42,247 bases of DNA from Phenylobacterium sp. (GCF_028290885.1 NZ_JAQGIZ010000127.1:1-42247); one strand, 5' to 3'. Shown: positions 1 to 9,895, numbered from the stretch's first letter. Notes: a model not told the origin generated them from the letters alone. Made by a program: numbers and translations.

Positions 1-158
1 GAACTTGAGGCCTGGGATCGGCGAAACGTCATTCAGTGCCGTGCTTCCCGGTGATCGATCAGGACCGAATCACTGGGGACGGTATCGTGGCGAATTTGAA
101 GGGCTAACCGTCCCCAATCCCCGTCCCCACCGGTAGCGTAGACGGTCGATTTTCCCTT

Positions 159-353
159 TTGCTTCAAGGTATTATCAGAGCGCCTGGGGTCTTGCATAAC
201 CACCCTTCCGGCGACCCCACGCCCTCGTCCGCAGACATCGACATGACCCGCCAGGTCGTCGACGCCGGCCGCTCCCTGCGCATCGCCGTCCACGACCACC
301 TCATCGTCGGCCGCGACGGGGTGGCGAGCCTCAAGGCGCTCGGGCTGTTCTGA
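159..353 (+). pseudogene. radC: RadC/JAB-domain C-terminal fragment (truncated)
   Basis: Translation [52 protein letters not shown] matches the RadC C-terminal signature; no RadC N-terminal sequence is visible in any frame upstream. Confidence 0.7.
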
Positions 354-630
354 TGCGAGACTCGAGACGCAGTTCCAGTTCCTCTTCCGCAACGCGGGGG
401 AGGTGGCTTGGCGCGCCAGCGCCAAGACGGAGGGCGCGCGCGGGCGAGTGAGAGCGCTGAGCAAGATCCATCGCCGGGCCAAGGCGATGCTAGCCGTCTC
501 TCGCTTCCCGAAGGCCTTCTCTGGATGCGCCTCCTATACCTCAGGCGACGGGACGGCCAGCGGTCGCAATGTGGCTGATGGATGAAGCCCGCGCGCCACC
601 TCAGTCATCGGACCTGACGGTCCGCTGACA

Positions 631-653
631 GCTCCCCCGTTTTACGGGGGAGC
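631..653. repeat. GC-rich hairpin GCTCCCCCG-tttta-CGGGGGAGC (REP-like or terminator)
   Basis: Perfect 9-bp stem with 5-nt loop in an intergenic region. Confidence 0.6.
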
Positions 654-663
654 AACTGCTGCT

Positions 664-903
664 TCAGATCACCCGGTCCACATGATGGCCCGGCTTCGGC
701 GGCTCGGGGGCCGGGGGCGCGCGGCGTTCCGGCGGCTTGGCGAGCGAGCCGCCCAGCACCACCGCCGGCCCATAGCTCGACTGGGCCGCGCTCTGCGGCC
801 TGGGCTCGGTTGCCGTCTTCGGCGGCCTGGCGCGGTCAGGCGCGGGCGCCGCATAGCTGGCCGGCGGCGTCGGCGGAACGGCGGGCACGTTGAAATAGGA
901 CAT
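664..903 (-). CDS. Small proline/alanine-rich hypothetical protein
   Basis: 79-aa ORF (MSYFNVPAVPPTPPASYAAPAPDRARPP...) in an otherwise unoccupied gap; overlaps shadow ORFs. Confidence 0.4.
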   Translation of the reverse strand: MSYFNVPAVPPTPPASYAAPAPDRARPPKTATEPRPQSAAQSSYGPAVVLGGSLAKPPERRAPPAPEPPKPGHHVDRVI

Positions 904-1034
904 CGACCCGGGCCTTCCCCATCGCCCGGGCGGTCGATACCCGCACTACGCTTAAGCCCGCGTGCAGCAACGTGATGAAGCCGCGTTGACCCTGCGCCCT
1001 TCGCGCCGACGCCGCTCCCGGTTAGGCTCACCCG

Positions 1035-1559
1035 ATGTTCGAGGGCTGGGACAGCTTCTACCTGTTGATCGGCGGGGCCGCCGGCGCCCTGATCGGGCTG
1101 TTGTTCATCGTCGTCACCCTGATGCGCGGCGGCGATGCGGCCACTCAGCTTCGCGCCGCCAGCGTCTTCATGACGCCCACCGTCGCCCATTTGGCCATGG
1201 TGTTGCTGCTGAGCGCGCTCGCCACGGCGCCCGGCGTCTCGGCCGCCGCGACAGGAATGATCTTCGAGGCCTTCGCCCTCGTTTGCCTGGCGTTCGCGGC
1301 CCGCGCCGTCGTCATGCTGGGCTCCAAGGCGATCAAGGCGAGCCACTGGTCGGACATCTGGACCTATGGCGCTGCGCCGTTCGCCGCCTGTCTCGCCCTG
1401 GCGCTTTCCGCCGCCGCCGTCTGGCTCTCGCCGGTCTGGGCCGCCCGCGGGATCGCCGCCAGCCTGATGGGCCTGCTGCTGATCGCCATCCGCAACGCCT
1501 GGGACCTGGTGACCTGGATCAGCGCCAAGGGCGACCAGCTCGACAAGGACCCGGGCTGA
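1035..1559 (+). CDS. Hypothetical multi-pass membrane protein
   Basis: 174 aa with several hydrophobic segments (GGAAGALIGLLFIVVTLM..., IFEAFALVCLAFAARAVVML). Confidence 0.8.
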   Translation: MFEGWDSFYLLIGGAAGALIGLLFIVVTLMRGGDAATQLRAASVFMTPTVAHLAMVLLLSALATAPGVSAAATGMIFEAFALVCLAFAARAVVMLGSKAIKASHWSDIWTYGAAPFAACLALALSAAAVWLSPVWAARGIAASLMGLLLIAIRNAWDLVTWISAKGDQLDKDPG

Positions 1560-1662
1560 CGCCGCCCGCGGCCAACCTGAACTATTGTTAATCCCGCGCG
1601 CCTTGCCCGGCGGCGGGCGCACACCCTAGGGTCGCGCCTCATTTTCCCCCGAGGCTCCCTGA

Positions 1663-3546
1663 ATGACCGTCGACCGCCGCCATCTGCTGATCACCGCCGC
1701 CGCCGCCGGCCTCACCGCCGCGGCGCCCAAGCCGAAGGGCGCGGCGCACAAGGCGCCCGGCCTCAAGGCGGCGGCGCCCCCCGGCGACGCGGCGATCAAC
1801 CGCTACTTCGACGGCCTCTCCGAGCACATCCTGGCCACTGGACCGGAGCAGGCCACCAGCCTCGGCCTCGACACAGGCGCCCGCGCCGCGCTCAAGTCAC
1901 GGCTCAGCGACACCTCGATGACCCACATCGCCGAGGACCGCGCCTGGTGCCGGGCGGGCCTCGCCAAGCTGGAGACCTTCCCCGAGGCCGGCCTCTCGCC
2001 GGCCGCCCGCCTCAACAAGGCGGTGGTCAAGTACGCCCTCGAGCTCGGCCGTGACGCCGCGCCCTTCGACTACGGCGAGAACACCCTGGGCTCGGCCATG
2101 AGCGAGAGCGCCACCCCCTACGTGGTCAGCCAGCAGGGCGGCGCCTATTCCGCCGTGCCGGAATTCCTCGACAGCCAGCACAAGGTCGCCACCAAGGCCG
2201 ACGCGGAGGCCTACCTCGCCCGTGTCCACGCCATGGCCCGTGTGCTCACACAGGAAACCGAACGGGTCCGCAAGGACGCCGGGCTCGGCGTGATCGCCCC
2301 GGACTTCATCCTCGCCAACGCCATCGGCCAGCAGGAGGGCCTGCTCGCCGTCCCCGCCGCCCGGGCCCGGCTCGCCACCGCGCTCGGCCGCAAGGTCAGG
2401 GAGGCCGGCCTTTCCGGCGACTACCAGGCCCGCGCCGCGGCCATCGTCGAGAAGGAGGTCTACCCGGCGCTCGCCGCCCAGCTCGCCACGCTGAAGGGCC
2501 TGCAGGGCAAGGCCGGCCACGACGCCGGGGTCTGGCGCCTGCCGGACGGGGAGGCCTACTACCGCTGGCTGCTGCGCGAGGGCACCTCCACCTCGCTTTC
2601 GCCGGACGAGGTCCACAACATGGGCCTGGAGCAGAACCAGGCCATCGAGGCCCGCATGGACGGCCTCTTGAAGGCGCAGGGGCTCACTCAGGGCTCGGTC
2701 ACCGAGCGGATGACGGCGCTGGGCAAGGACCCGAAGTACCTGTTCCCCGACACCGACGCCGGCCGCGAGCAGCTGATCGCTTACCTGAACGGCCTGATCG
2801 CCGCGGTGCGCCCGCGCCTGCCCCGCGCCTTCAACCTGAAACTCAAGGCGCCGGTGATCGTCAAGCGGGTGCCGGTCGACATCCAGGACGGCGCCGGCCT
2901 GGGCTATATGAACACCGGCTCGCTCGACGGCTCGCGGCCCTCGACCTACTACATCAACCTGAAGTCGACCGAGAACTGGCCGAAGTTCAGCCTGCCGACG
3001 CTGACCTACCACGAGACCATCCCCGGCCACGCCTGGCAGGGCGCCTACCTCACCGAGACCGGCAAGCTGCCGCTGATCCGCATCCTGATCTCCGGCTTCA
3101 ACGCCTATGTGGAAGGCTACGCCCTCTACGCCGAGCAACTGGGCGATGAGATCGGCATGTACGACGACGACTGGGCCGGACGCCTCGGCTACCTGCAGGC
3201 GCAGAAGTTCCGCGCCGTGCGCCTGGTGGTGGACACCGGCCTGCACGCCAAGCGCTGGAGCCGCGAGCAGGCGGTGCAGTGGGCCATCGACAACACCGGC
3301 CGCACCCGCCAGGGCATGACCAGCGAGATCGACCGTTATTGCGGCACGCCCGGACAGGCCTGCGGCTACAAGGTCGGCCACAGCGAGATCAACCGCCTGC
3401 GCGACAGGGCCAGGGCGGGCCTCGGCGCAAGGTACGACCTGCGCACCTTCGACGACCTCCTGGTCAAGACCGGCGCCGTGCCGCTCCCGGTGCTCGGCGA
3501 CGTCGTCGACAGCTACGTCAGGTCCGGCGGCGTGGTGAACCTCTAG
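1663..3546 (+). CDS. DUF885 family protein (putative exported metallo-carboxypeptidase-like)
   Basis: 627 aa; YHETIPGHAWQ (HExxxGH-type motif of DUF885), N-terminal twin-Arg-like DRRHLLITAAAAG signal. Confidence 0.88.
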   Translation: MTVDRRHLLITAAAAGLTAAAPKPKGAAHKAPGLKAAAPPGDAAINRYFDGLSEHILATGPEQATSLGLDTGARAALKSRLSDTSMTHIAEDRAWCRAGLAKLETFPEAGLSPAARLNKAVVKYALELGRDAAPFDYGENTLGSAMSESATPYVVSQQGGAYSAVPEFLDSQHKVATKADAEAYLARVHAMARVLTQETERVRKDAGLGVIAPDFILANAIGQQEGLLAVPAARARLATALGRKVREAGLSGDYQARAAAIVEKEVYPALAAQLATLKGLQGKAGHDAGVWRLPDGEAYYRWLLREGTSTSLSPDEVHNMGLEQNQAIEARMDGLLKAQGLTQGSVTERMTALGKDPKYLFPDTDAGREQLIAYLNGLIAAVRPRLPRAFNLKLKAPVIVKRVPVDIQDGAGLGYMNTGSLDGSRPSTYYINLKSTENWPKFSLPTLTYHETIPGHAWQGAYLTETGKLPLIRILISGFNAYVEGYALYAEQLGDEIGMYDDDWAGRLGYLQAQKFRAVRLVVDTGLHAKRWSREQAVQWAIDNTGRTRQGMTSEIDRYCGTPGQACGYKVGHSEINRLRDRARAGLGARYDLRTFDDLLVKTGAVPLPVLGDVVDSYVRSGGVVNL

Positions 3547-3547
3547 C

Positions 3548-4009
3548 GTGGGCGGCGAACTCGCCATCCGCCCGATCGAGAGGGGTGACTTCGAGGCGTG
3601 GGCGCCGCTGTGGGAGGGCTACAACGCCTTCTACGGCCGCTCGGGCCCGACCACCCTGCCCGACGAGATCACCCGCACGACCTGGGCCCGGTTCTTCGAC
3701 GACGCCGAGCCGGTCCACGCCCTGGTGGCCGAGCGTGACGGCCGCCTCGTGGGCCTGGTCCACTACCTCTTCCACCGCTCGACCACGGCCGTCGGCCTGA
3801 CCTGCTACCTGCAGGACCTGTTCACCAGCGCCGAGTTCCGCGGCGGCGGCGTCGGCCGCGCCCTCATCGAAGCAGTCTACGATCAGGCCCGCGCCGCCGG
3901 CTCCCCCCGCGTCTACTGGCAGACCCACGAGACCAACGCGACCGCCATGCGCCTCTACGACCAGGTCGCCGAGAAGTCCGGGTTCCTGGTCTACCGCAAG
4001 GAGATTTGA
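3548..4009 (+). CDS. GNAT family N-acetyltransferase
   Basis: IRPIERGDFEAWAPLWEGYNAFY ... LQDLFTSAEFRGGGVGRALIEAVYDQARAAG, GNAT acetyl-CoA-binding motif. Confidence 0.9.
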   Translation: MGGELAIRPIERGDFEAWAPLWEGYNAFYGRSGPTTLPDEITRTTWARFFDDAEPVHALVAERDGRLVGLVHYLFHRSTTAVGLTCYLQDLFTSAEFRGGGVGRALIEAVYDQARAAGSPRVYWQTHETNATAMRLYDQVAEKSGFLVYRKEI

Positions 4010-4034
4010 GCTCCAGTTCCTCCACCGTCGCGTC

Positions 4035-4064
4035 CTTGCCTTCCCGCTTCGCGGGGGAGGCAAG
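4035..4064. terminator. Putative bidirectional hairpin between convergent genes
   Basis: CTTGCCTTCCCGC-ttc-GCGGGGGAGGCAAG stem with one bulge, between the stops of the GNAT (+) and PfkB (-) genes. Confidence 0.5.
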
Positions 4065-4066
4065 CC

Positions 4067-4978
4067 CTAGGCCAAATCCGGCATCGCTGCGCGCGGGATG
4101 ATCGCACCCGGGTGCTGCACCACGACTGCAGCCAGGCGGCGCCCCGCGGCCACCGCCTCGCGGACAGGCCGCCCCTCCAGCCGCGCCGCCAGGTAGCCCG
4201 CGTTGAACGCGTCGCCGGCGCCGGTCGTATCCACCACCGGGACCGGCGGCTCCGGTGCGAAGCGCTCCACGTCCGCCCCGCTCAGCACCTCGATCCGCCG
4301 GTCGCCGTGGCGCAGCACCACCTCGGCGCCCTTCGTCGCCCAGGCCCGCGCAAAAGCTTCCGGATCGCCGCCGCCGAACGCCGCCACGTCGGCCGTGCTC
4401 ACTGAAAGATAGCGGCTGGTGGCGATCACGGCCTCGATCGCCGCGCGCGCGACCTCGGCGCTGGGCCAGAGCCGCGCCCGGTAGTTGGTGTCGAAGGCCA
4501 CCTCGACGCCCGCGCCCGCCGCCGCCCGCAGGAGCGGCATCAGCACGCCCCACCCGGCCTCGCCGACGATCGCCAGGCTGATCGCCGAGACGTATATCAG
4601 CCGCGCGCCCAGCATGGTGGCCTTGAGCAGGGCCAGGTCCACAAGCTGGAAATAGTCCCGCGCCGGCGCCTCGCCCCGCCAGTAGTAGAAGCCGCCCTCG
4701 CCATTTGCGTCCCGCTCGATGGCGTAGAGCCCGGGCAGCCGTCCCTCGGCCTCCACCACCAGCTCGCGCGACAGCCCTTCCTCGGCCATCCGCGCCAGGA
4801 TCGCGCGGCTGAACGGGTCGCCGGCTCCCAGCGCCGTCCCATAGGCCGTCGGCCGCCCAAGCCGCTGCAGGTAGACGGCGGTGTTGAAGGTGTCGCCCGC
4901 ATAGCCCACCTGCGCCGCGCCCGGCCCGGCCAGACTCAACTCCACCATGCACTCGCCTACGGCGACGACGCCGGCCAT
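4067..4978 (-). CDS. kdgK: PfkB family sugar kinase (2-dehydro-3-deoxygluconokinase-like)
   Basis: MAGVVAVGECMVELS ... GYAGDTFNTAVYLQRLG ... VVDTTGAGDAFNAGYLAARL (PfkB signatures). Confidence 0.87.
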   Translation of the reverse strand: MAGVVAVGECMVELSLAGPGAAQVGYAGDTFNTAVYLQRLGRPTAYGTALGAGDPFSRAILARMAEEGLSRELVVEAEGRLPGLYAIERDANGEGGFYYWRGEAPARDYFQLVDLALLKATMLGARLIYVSAISLAIVGEAGWGVLMPLLRAAAGAGVEVAFDTNYRARLWPSAEVARAAIEAVIATSRYLSVSTADVAAFGGGDPEAFARAWATKGAEVVLRHGDRRIEVLSGADVERFAPEPPVPVVDTTGAGDAFNAGYLAARLEGRPVREAVAAGRRLAAVVVQHPGAIIPRAAMPDLA

Positions 4979-5249
4979 GCGGTTCCTTATCTCCTAAAGC
5001 GGGGGCGACATTGCGCAGAGCCGCGGCCGCAGACAACGGCGGCGAAGCTTCATTCTGCGTATTCTTGCAATGCTCCGAATGCGGATCACTCTAGGCTAGC
5101 CGTTCGGCACTGAGTCCGCCCGTGGAGTCGTTGCGCCCTCTCGTCCGACCTCATCATGGAGCATGCTGGCGACCTGGCGGACCGCGATCCGCGCACTGTC
5201 GCCGGACGTTCATGAGCCATTTCCCCGAAAGCCCCCGTTAGAGGCCCCC

Positions 5250-5894
5250 ATGTTGAACTGGTTCCAGGCGCTTCTGCCGAAGGAGGGCAAATTCTTCGAT
5301 CTCTTCGAGGCGCACGCGGTCACGCTGTGCGCGGGCGCGGGCGCGCTGCGCCAGGTGCTCGACGGCGGCGAGGCCGTTCCCGGCCACTGCGCTGACCTGG
5401 CCCGGCACGAGAACGACGCCGACCTGATCACCCGCGACGTGCTCCTGGCCGTGCGGCGGACCTTCATCACTCCCTTCGATCGTAGCGACATCCGCGACCT
5501 GATCACCTCGATGGATGACGCCATCGACCAGATGCACAAGACCGCCAAGGCGATCATGCTGTTCGAACAGCGCAGCTTCCAGCCCGACATGGTCAGGCTG
5601 GGCGACGTCATCGTGACGACCGCGAACCTCACCGCCGAAGCCGTGCCGCTGCTTCGCTCGCTGCGCGAGCACGCTCCGCGCCTGAATAGCCTCACCGAAG
5701 AGGTCACCCGCCTCGAGGACCAGTCCGACACCCTCTACGATGCCGGCATCTCGGCCCTCTACCGAGGCCCCGCGCGATCCGATCCCATGGCCTACATCGT
5801 CGGCGCCGAGATTTACGACCACCTGGAAAAGGTCGTCGACCGGTTCGAGGACGTGGCCAACCAGATCAGCAGCGTGCTGATCGAGCACCTCTAG
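5250..5894 (+). CDS. DUF47 family (PhoU-like) protein
   Basis: MLNWFQALLPKEGKFFDLFEAHA ... RRTFITPFDRSDIRDLITSMDDAIDQMHKTAKA, typical DUF47; immediately upstream of PiT. The tracked ORF begins at 5163, but the homologous start is at 5250. Confidence 0.92.
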   Translation: MLNWFQALLPKEGKFFDLFEAHAVTLCAGAGALRQVLDGGEAVPGHCADLARHENDADLITRDVLLAVRRTFITPFDRSDIRDLITSMDDAIDQMHKTAKAIMLFEQRSFQPDMVRLGDVIVTTANLTAEAVPLLRSLREHAPRLNSLTEEVTRLEDQSDTLYDAGISALYRGPARSDPMAYIVGAEIYDHLEKVVDRFEDVANQISSVLIEHL

Positions 5895-5905
5895 GCCACC
5901 GAAGC

Positions 5906-6922
5906 ATGGACCTTGCCGCCCCGGGCCTGCTGCTGATCGTGCTGATCGCCGTCGCGCTGGCGTTCGATTTCCTGAACGGCCTGCACGACGCGGCCAACTC
6001 CATCGCCACCATCGTCTCGACCCGCGTGTTGCCCGCCCGCTACGCCGTCTTCTGGGCGGCGTTCTTCAACTTCATCGCCTTCGCGATCTTCGGCCAGCAT
6101 GTTGCTCAGACGATCGGCAAGGGGATCATCCAGCCCGGGATCGTCTCCGATGCGGTGATCTTCGGTGCGCTGGGGGGCGCAATCACCTGGAACATCGTGA
6201 CCTGGCTTTTCGGCATCCCGTCGTCATCATCGCATGCCCTGATCGGCGGCCTGATCGGCGCCGGGGTCGCAAAAGCGGGCCTAAGCCCCGTGGTCTGGGC
6301 GGGCGTCTGGAAGACGGTCGGCGGCATCGTCGTCTCGCCGGCTCTGGGTCTGGCGCTTGCCCTCCTCCTGGTCCTGATCGTCTCCTGGACCTTCGTGAAG
6401 GCCACCCCCGCCTTCGCTGATGGCGTCTTCCGGAAGCTGCAGTTCGTCTCCGCGGCCGCCTTCTCCCTGGGTCATGGCGGCAACGACGCCCAGAAGACCA
6501 TGGGGATCGTCACGGCTCTGCTCTATGCCCACGGCAAGCTCACCGGCGCCTTTCACGTGCCTTTCTGGGTGGTGCTTTCCTGCCAGGCGGCCATGGCGCT
6601 CGGCACCCTGACGGGCGGCTGGCGGATTGTGCACACTATGGGCTCCAAGATCACCCGCCTGACGCCACAGCAGGGCTTCTGCGCCGAGACCGCCGGCGCG
6701 CTGACCCTGTTCTTCGCGACCAACATCGGCGTTCCGGTCTCCACCACCCACACCATCACCGGCGCCATCGTGGGCGTCGGCGCCGCGCGGCGCGTCTCCG
6801 CGGTCCGCTGGAACGTCGCCAGCGGCATCGTCTGGGCCTGGGTGATCACCATGCCGGTAGCAGGGCTGTTGGGCGCGGGGTTCTACTGGCTGGCCCGCCT
6901 TGCTGACCAGACGTGGGGCTGA
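5906..6922 (+). CDS. pit: PiT family inorganic phosphate transporter
   Basis: AFDFLNGLHDAANSIATIVSTRVL ... SLGHGGNDAQKTMGI ... NIGVPVSTTHTITGAIVGVG signatures. Confidence 0.95.
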   Translation: MDLAAPGLLLIVLIAVALAFDFLNGLHDAANSIATIVSTRVLPARYAVFWAAFFNFIAFAIFGQHVAQTIGKGIIQPGIVSDAVIFGALGGAITWNIVTWLFGIPSSSSHALIGGLIGAGVAKAGLSPVVWAGVWKTVGGIVVSPALGLALALLLVLIVSWTFVKATPAFADGVFRKLQFVSAAAFSLGHGGNDAQKTMGIVTALLYAHGKLTGAFHVPFWVVLSCQAAMALGTLTGGWRIVHTMGSKITRLTPQQGFCAETAGALTLFFATNIGVPVSTTHTITGAIVGVGAARRVSAVRWNVASGIVWAWVITMPVAGLLGAGFYWLARLADQTWG

Positions 6923-6924
6923 GC

Positions 6925-7380
6925 ATGGCCAAGCGTCCGCCAGATCCCCCGTCAAACCGTGAACCCGACCGGGAACCGCGCGCCCAGTTCGCTGCACTTC
7001 CCTGGCGTCGCAACGCGCAGGGGGAAGTCGAAGTGCTGCTGATCACTTCGCGCGAAACCCGCCGCTGGGTGATCCCAAAGGGCTGGCCAATCAAGGGCAT
7101 GAAGTCGGCCAAGTCCGCCGCCCAGGAGGCTTTCGAGGAAGCCGGCGTGCGGGGCAAGGTCTCCAAGCGCCCGGTCGGTTCCTACGCCTACGACAAGCGG
7201 CTGAAGAACGGACGCCTGCAGCACGTGCGCGTCGCCGTCTTCGGCCTGCAGGTCGAGGGCGAGGCCGACGTCTACCCCGAGGTCGGCCAGCGCGAAAAGC
7301 TCTGGCTCGCCATCACGGAGGCCGCCCGCCTGGTCGACGAGCCCGAGCTGATGGTCCTCTTGGCGACGTTCAGGCCATGA
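6925..7380 (+). CDS. NUDIX hydrolase
   Basis: GWPIKGMKSAKSAAQEAFEEAGVRG NUDIX box. Confidence 0.92.
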   Translation: MAKRPPDPPSNREPDREPRAQFAALPWRRNAQGEVEVLLITSRETRRWVIPKGWPIKGMKSAKSAAQEAFEEAGVRGKVSKRPVGSYAYDKRLKNGRLQHVRVAVFGLQVEGEADVYPEVGQREKLWLAITEAARLVDEPELMVLLATFRP

Positions 7381-8444
7381 CCCCGCCGCTCGGAACCGTC
7401 GAAGGCTTCTTCGGCCGGCCCTACAGCTGGGCCGAGCGCACCGCGCTGATGCAGTTCCTCGCGCCGCACGGCTACGGCTTCTACCTCTACGCCCCCAAGG
7501 CCGACGCCTACCTGCGCCGCCGCTGGCGCGAGCCGCATCCGGCCGAGGAGATGGCGGCGCTGAGCGCTTTCGCCGCGGACTGCCGCGCGGCCGGCGTGGC
7601 CTTAGGCGTCGGCCTTTCGCCCTTCGAGCTGCACTTCGACTTCACCGCCGAGGCCAGGGCCGCGCTCGCCGACAAGCTCGCCGCGCTGGACGCCGCCGGC
7701 AGCCGGTGGCTGGCGATCCTGTTCGACGACATGAAGGGCGACCTGGCCGACCTCGCACGTCGCCAGGCCGAGATCGTGGCCTTCGCCGCCGAGCGCACCA
7801 AGGCCGAGCGCCTGATCGTGGCGCCCGGCTACTACACCGACGATCCGGTGCTCGACCGCGTGTTCGGCCAGCGCCCGCCAGGCTACCTGAAGGACCTCGG
7901 CGCTGCCCTCGACCCCGCCATCGACCTGATGTGGACCGGCGAGGAAGTCTGCGCGCTGGAATTCTCCCCCGGCCACCTGGCTCGCGTCGCCGACGAGATG
8001 GGCCGCAAGCCGTTCCTCTGGGACAACTACCCGGTCAACGACGGCCCGCGGATGAGCCGCCATCTGCACCTGCGCGCTTTCACCGGCCGCCCCGCCGCCA
8101 TCGGACCGCACATCGCCGGCCACGCGGTGAACCCCGCCTCGCAGGCGACCTTGAGCGCCATCCCGATGCTGACGCTGGCAGCCGGCTACGCCCAGGGCGA
8201 AGACTATGCCTACGGCCAGGCCTTCCGCGAGGCGGCGCTCGCCGTCTGCGGCCCGGACCTCGCCGCCCAGCTGCTGGCCGACGTCGGCGCCCTGCAGGAC
8301 GCTGGACTCGGCGAGCTCTCCGAGGCGCGCCGGGAGAAGCTCCGCGCCCGCTACGCCGCATTCGACCATCCCGCCGCCCGCGAGCTCGTGGGCTGGATCG
8401 ACGGCGCCTACGCCATCACCGGCGAAGAACTGCAGACCCAATAA
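7377..8444 (+). CDS. GH84-type beta-N-acetylglucosaminidase (O-GlcNAcase-like)
   Basis: GTVEGFFGRPYSWAERTALMQFLAPHGYGFYLYAPKAD and ILFDDMKGD (adjacent Asp pair typical of GH84); ATGA overlap with NUDIX gene. Confidence 0.87.
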   Translation: MTPPLGTVEGFFGRPYSWAERTALMQFLAPHGYGFYLYAPKADAYLRRRWREPHPAEEMAALSAFAADCRAAGVALGVGLSPFELHFDFTAEARAALADKLAALDAAGSRWLAILFDDMKGDLADLARRQAEIVAFAAERTKAERLIVAPGYYTDDPVLDRVFGQRPPGYLKDLGAALDPAIDLMWTGEEVCALEFSPGHLARVADEMGRKPFLWDNYPVNDGPRMSRHLHLRAFTGRPAAIGPHIAGHAVNPASQATLSAIPMLTLAAGYAQGEDYAYGQAFREAALAVCGPDLAAQLLADVGALQDAGLGELSEARREKLRARYAAFDHPAARELVGWIDGAYAITGEELQTQ

Positions 8445-8535
8445 GCTTCACAATTAACCGGCATTAACCGCAAACGTCAGCGTAACCTTAGCGTTCTGGC
8501 CCCATGATTTACGCTGAATCTGGAGCCCGGCAGCG

Positions 8536-8976
8536 GTGTCGCAGCGCTTTCCAACGGTCGGTCGGTCGCTCGTCATCCTGCACGTGGATGACGACCCGAT
8601 GAACCTGCGCGTCGTGGAAGAAATCCTCACCGCCTTCCACCATCGCACCGTCAAGGTCGGGTCCGGCGCCGAGGCCCTGGAACGCCTTGCCGAGCAGTCC
8701 TTCGATGTGGTGCTGATGGACATCCACATGCCCCGCATGAGCGGCATCCAGGCGGTCGAGCGCCTACGCGCCTTCCCGGGCCCGGCCCGCCACACCCCGG
8801 TGATCGCGCTGACCGCCGACGTCAGCCGCCACCCGGATGAATACCTCGACCTGGGCTTCGACGGCTACGTGTCCAAGCCGATCCTGGTCTCCCGCCTGCT
8901 CGAGGCCATCAAGGCCGCCGCCGAGCCCAAGCAGGCGCCCGCGGCCTCCCCCTACAGGATTAACCGGGCCGTCTGA
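8536..8976 (+). CDS. Single-domain response regulator (REC/CheY-like)
   Basis: ILHVDDDPMNLRVVEEIL ... DVVLMDIHMPRMSG ... ALTAD ... GYVSKPI; GTG start. Confidence 0.92.
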   Translation: MSQRFPTVGRSLVILHVDDDPMNLRVVEEILTAFHHRTVKVGSGAEALERLAEQSFDVVLMDIHMPRMSGIQAVERLRAFPGPARHTPVIALTADVSRHPDEYLDLGFDGYVSKPILVSRLLEAIKAAAEPKQAPAASPYRINRAV

Positions 8977-9050
8977 GCCTCGCCGTCCGCCGCGGCGCGG
9001 GCTAACCTTACCCGTCGGCCGCCAAAAGAGCCGAGGGACGGGAGGCCGCC

Positions 9051-9821
9051 ATGCCCAAGCTCGATCGTGACGGGGTGAAGCTCTACTATGAAGTCCACGG
9101 CGAGGGGCCGGCGCTGATCCTCACCCACGGCTATTCGGCCACCTCGGCGATGTGGGAAGGCCAGGTCGCCCCGCTCTCCGAGCATTTCAAACTGATTACC
9201 TGGGACATGCGCGGTCACGGCCAGTCGGACTATCCGGAAGACCAGGCCGCCTATTCGGAAGCGGCCACCGTCGCCGACATGGCCGCCCTGCTCGACGCCG
9301 CGGGGGCCAGGGACGCGATCGTCGGCGGGCTCTCGCTCGGCGGCTATATGAGCCTCGCCTTCCATCGCGCCCACCCGGACCGTACGCGGGCGCTGCTGAT
9401 CATCGACACCGGTCCCGGCTACAAGAACGACCAGGCCCGCGACGGCTGGAACGCCAATGCGATCGCCAGGGCCGAACGCTTCGAGGCCGAGGGCTTCGGC
9501 GACCTCAGCAGGGCCAGCGCCGAGGTGCGGCTCGCCCGCCACCGCGACGCCTCGGGCCTGGCGCGGGCCGCCCGCGGCATGCTCACCCAGCGCGACGCCC
9601 GGGTGATCGAGAGCCTGCCCGCGATCCAGGTCCCCGCGGTGGTCATCGTCGGCGCCGACGACACGCCCTTCCTCGCCGCCTCCGACTACATGGCCGCCAA
9701 GATCCCCGGCGCGAAGAAGGTGGTCATCCCCGGCGCCGGCCACAGCGCCAACCTCGACCAGCCGCAGGCGTTCAACGCCGCGCTGTTGGGGTTCCTGAAG
9801 GATGCGGGCTTGACGCGTTAG
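9051..9821 (+). CDS. Alpha/beta fold hydrolase
   Basis: LILTHGYSATSAMW ... DMRGHGQSD ... VGGLSLGGYMSL ... GAGHSANLDQP. Confidence 0.93.
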   Translation: MPKLDRDGVKLYYEVHGEGPALILTHGYSATSAMWEGQVAPLSEHFKLITWDMRGHGQSDYPEDQAAYSEAATVADMAALLDAAGARDAIVGGLSLGGYMSLAFHRAHPDRTRALLIIDTGPGYKNDQARDGWNANAIARAERFEAEGFGDLSRASAEVRLARHRDASGLARAARGMLTQRDARVIESLPAIQVPAVVIVGADDTPFLAASDYMAAKIPGAKKVVIPGAGHSANLDQPQAFNAALLGFLKDAGLTR

Positions 9822-9895
9822 GTTCCTCCCCCGCCGTCTTCGCGACCGGGGGGAGCTTGGCCGACTTTCCGAAATGCGGCACACCGGCGTCGCCG

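Noticed and set aside
403-585. 60-aa ORF after the radC fragment
   Set aside because: No recognisable features; degenerate intergenic sequence.
1897-3567. 556-aa antisense ORF
   Set aside because: Shadow of the DUF885 gene; low-complexity V/G/A/H-rich composition with no recognisable domain.
8454-8469. Possible CtrA box TTAA-N6-TTAACC upstream of the response regulator
   Set aside because: Spacing is N6, not the N7 of the described CtrA consensus TTAA-N7-TTAA; too weak alone to call.
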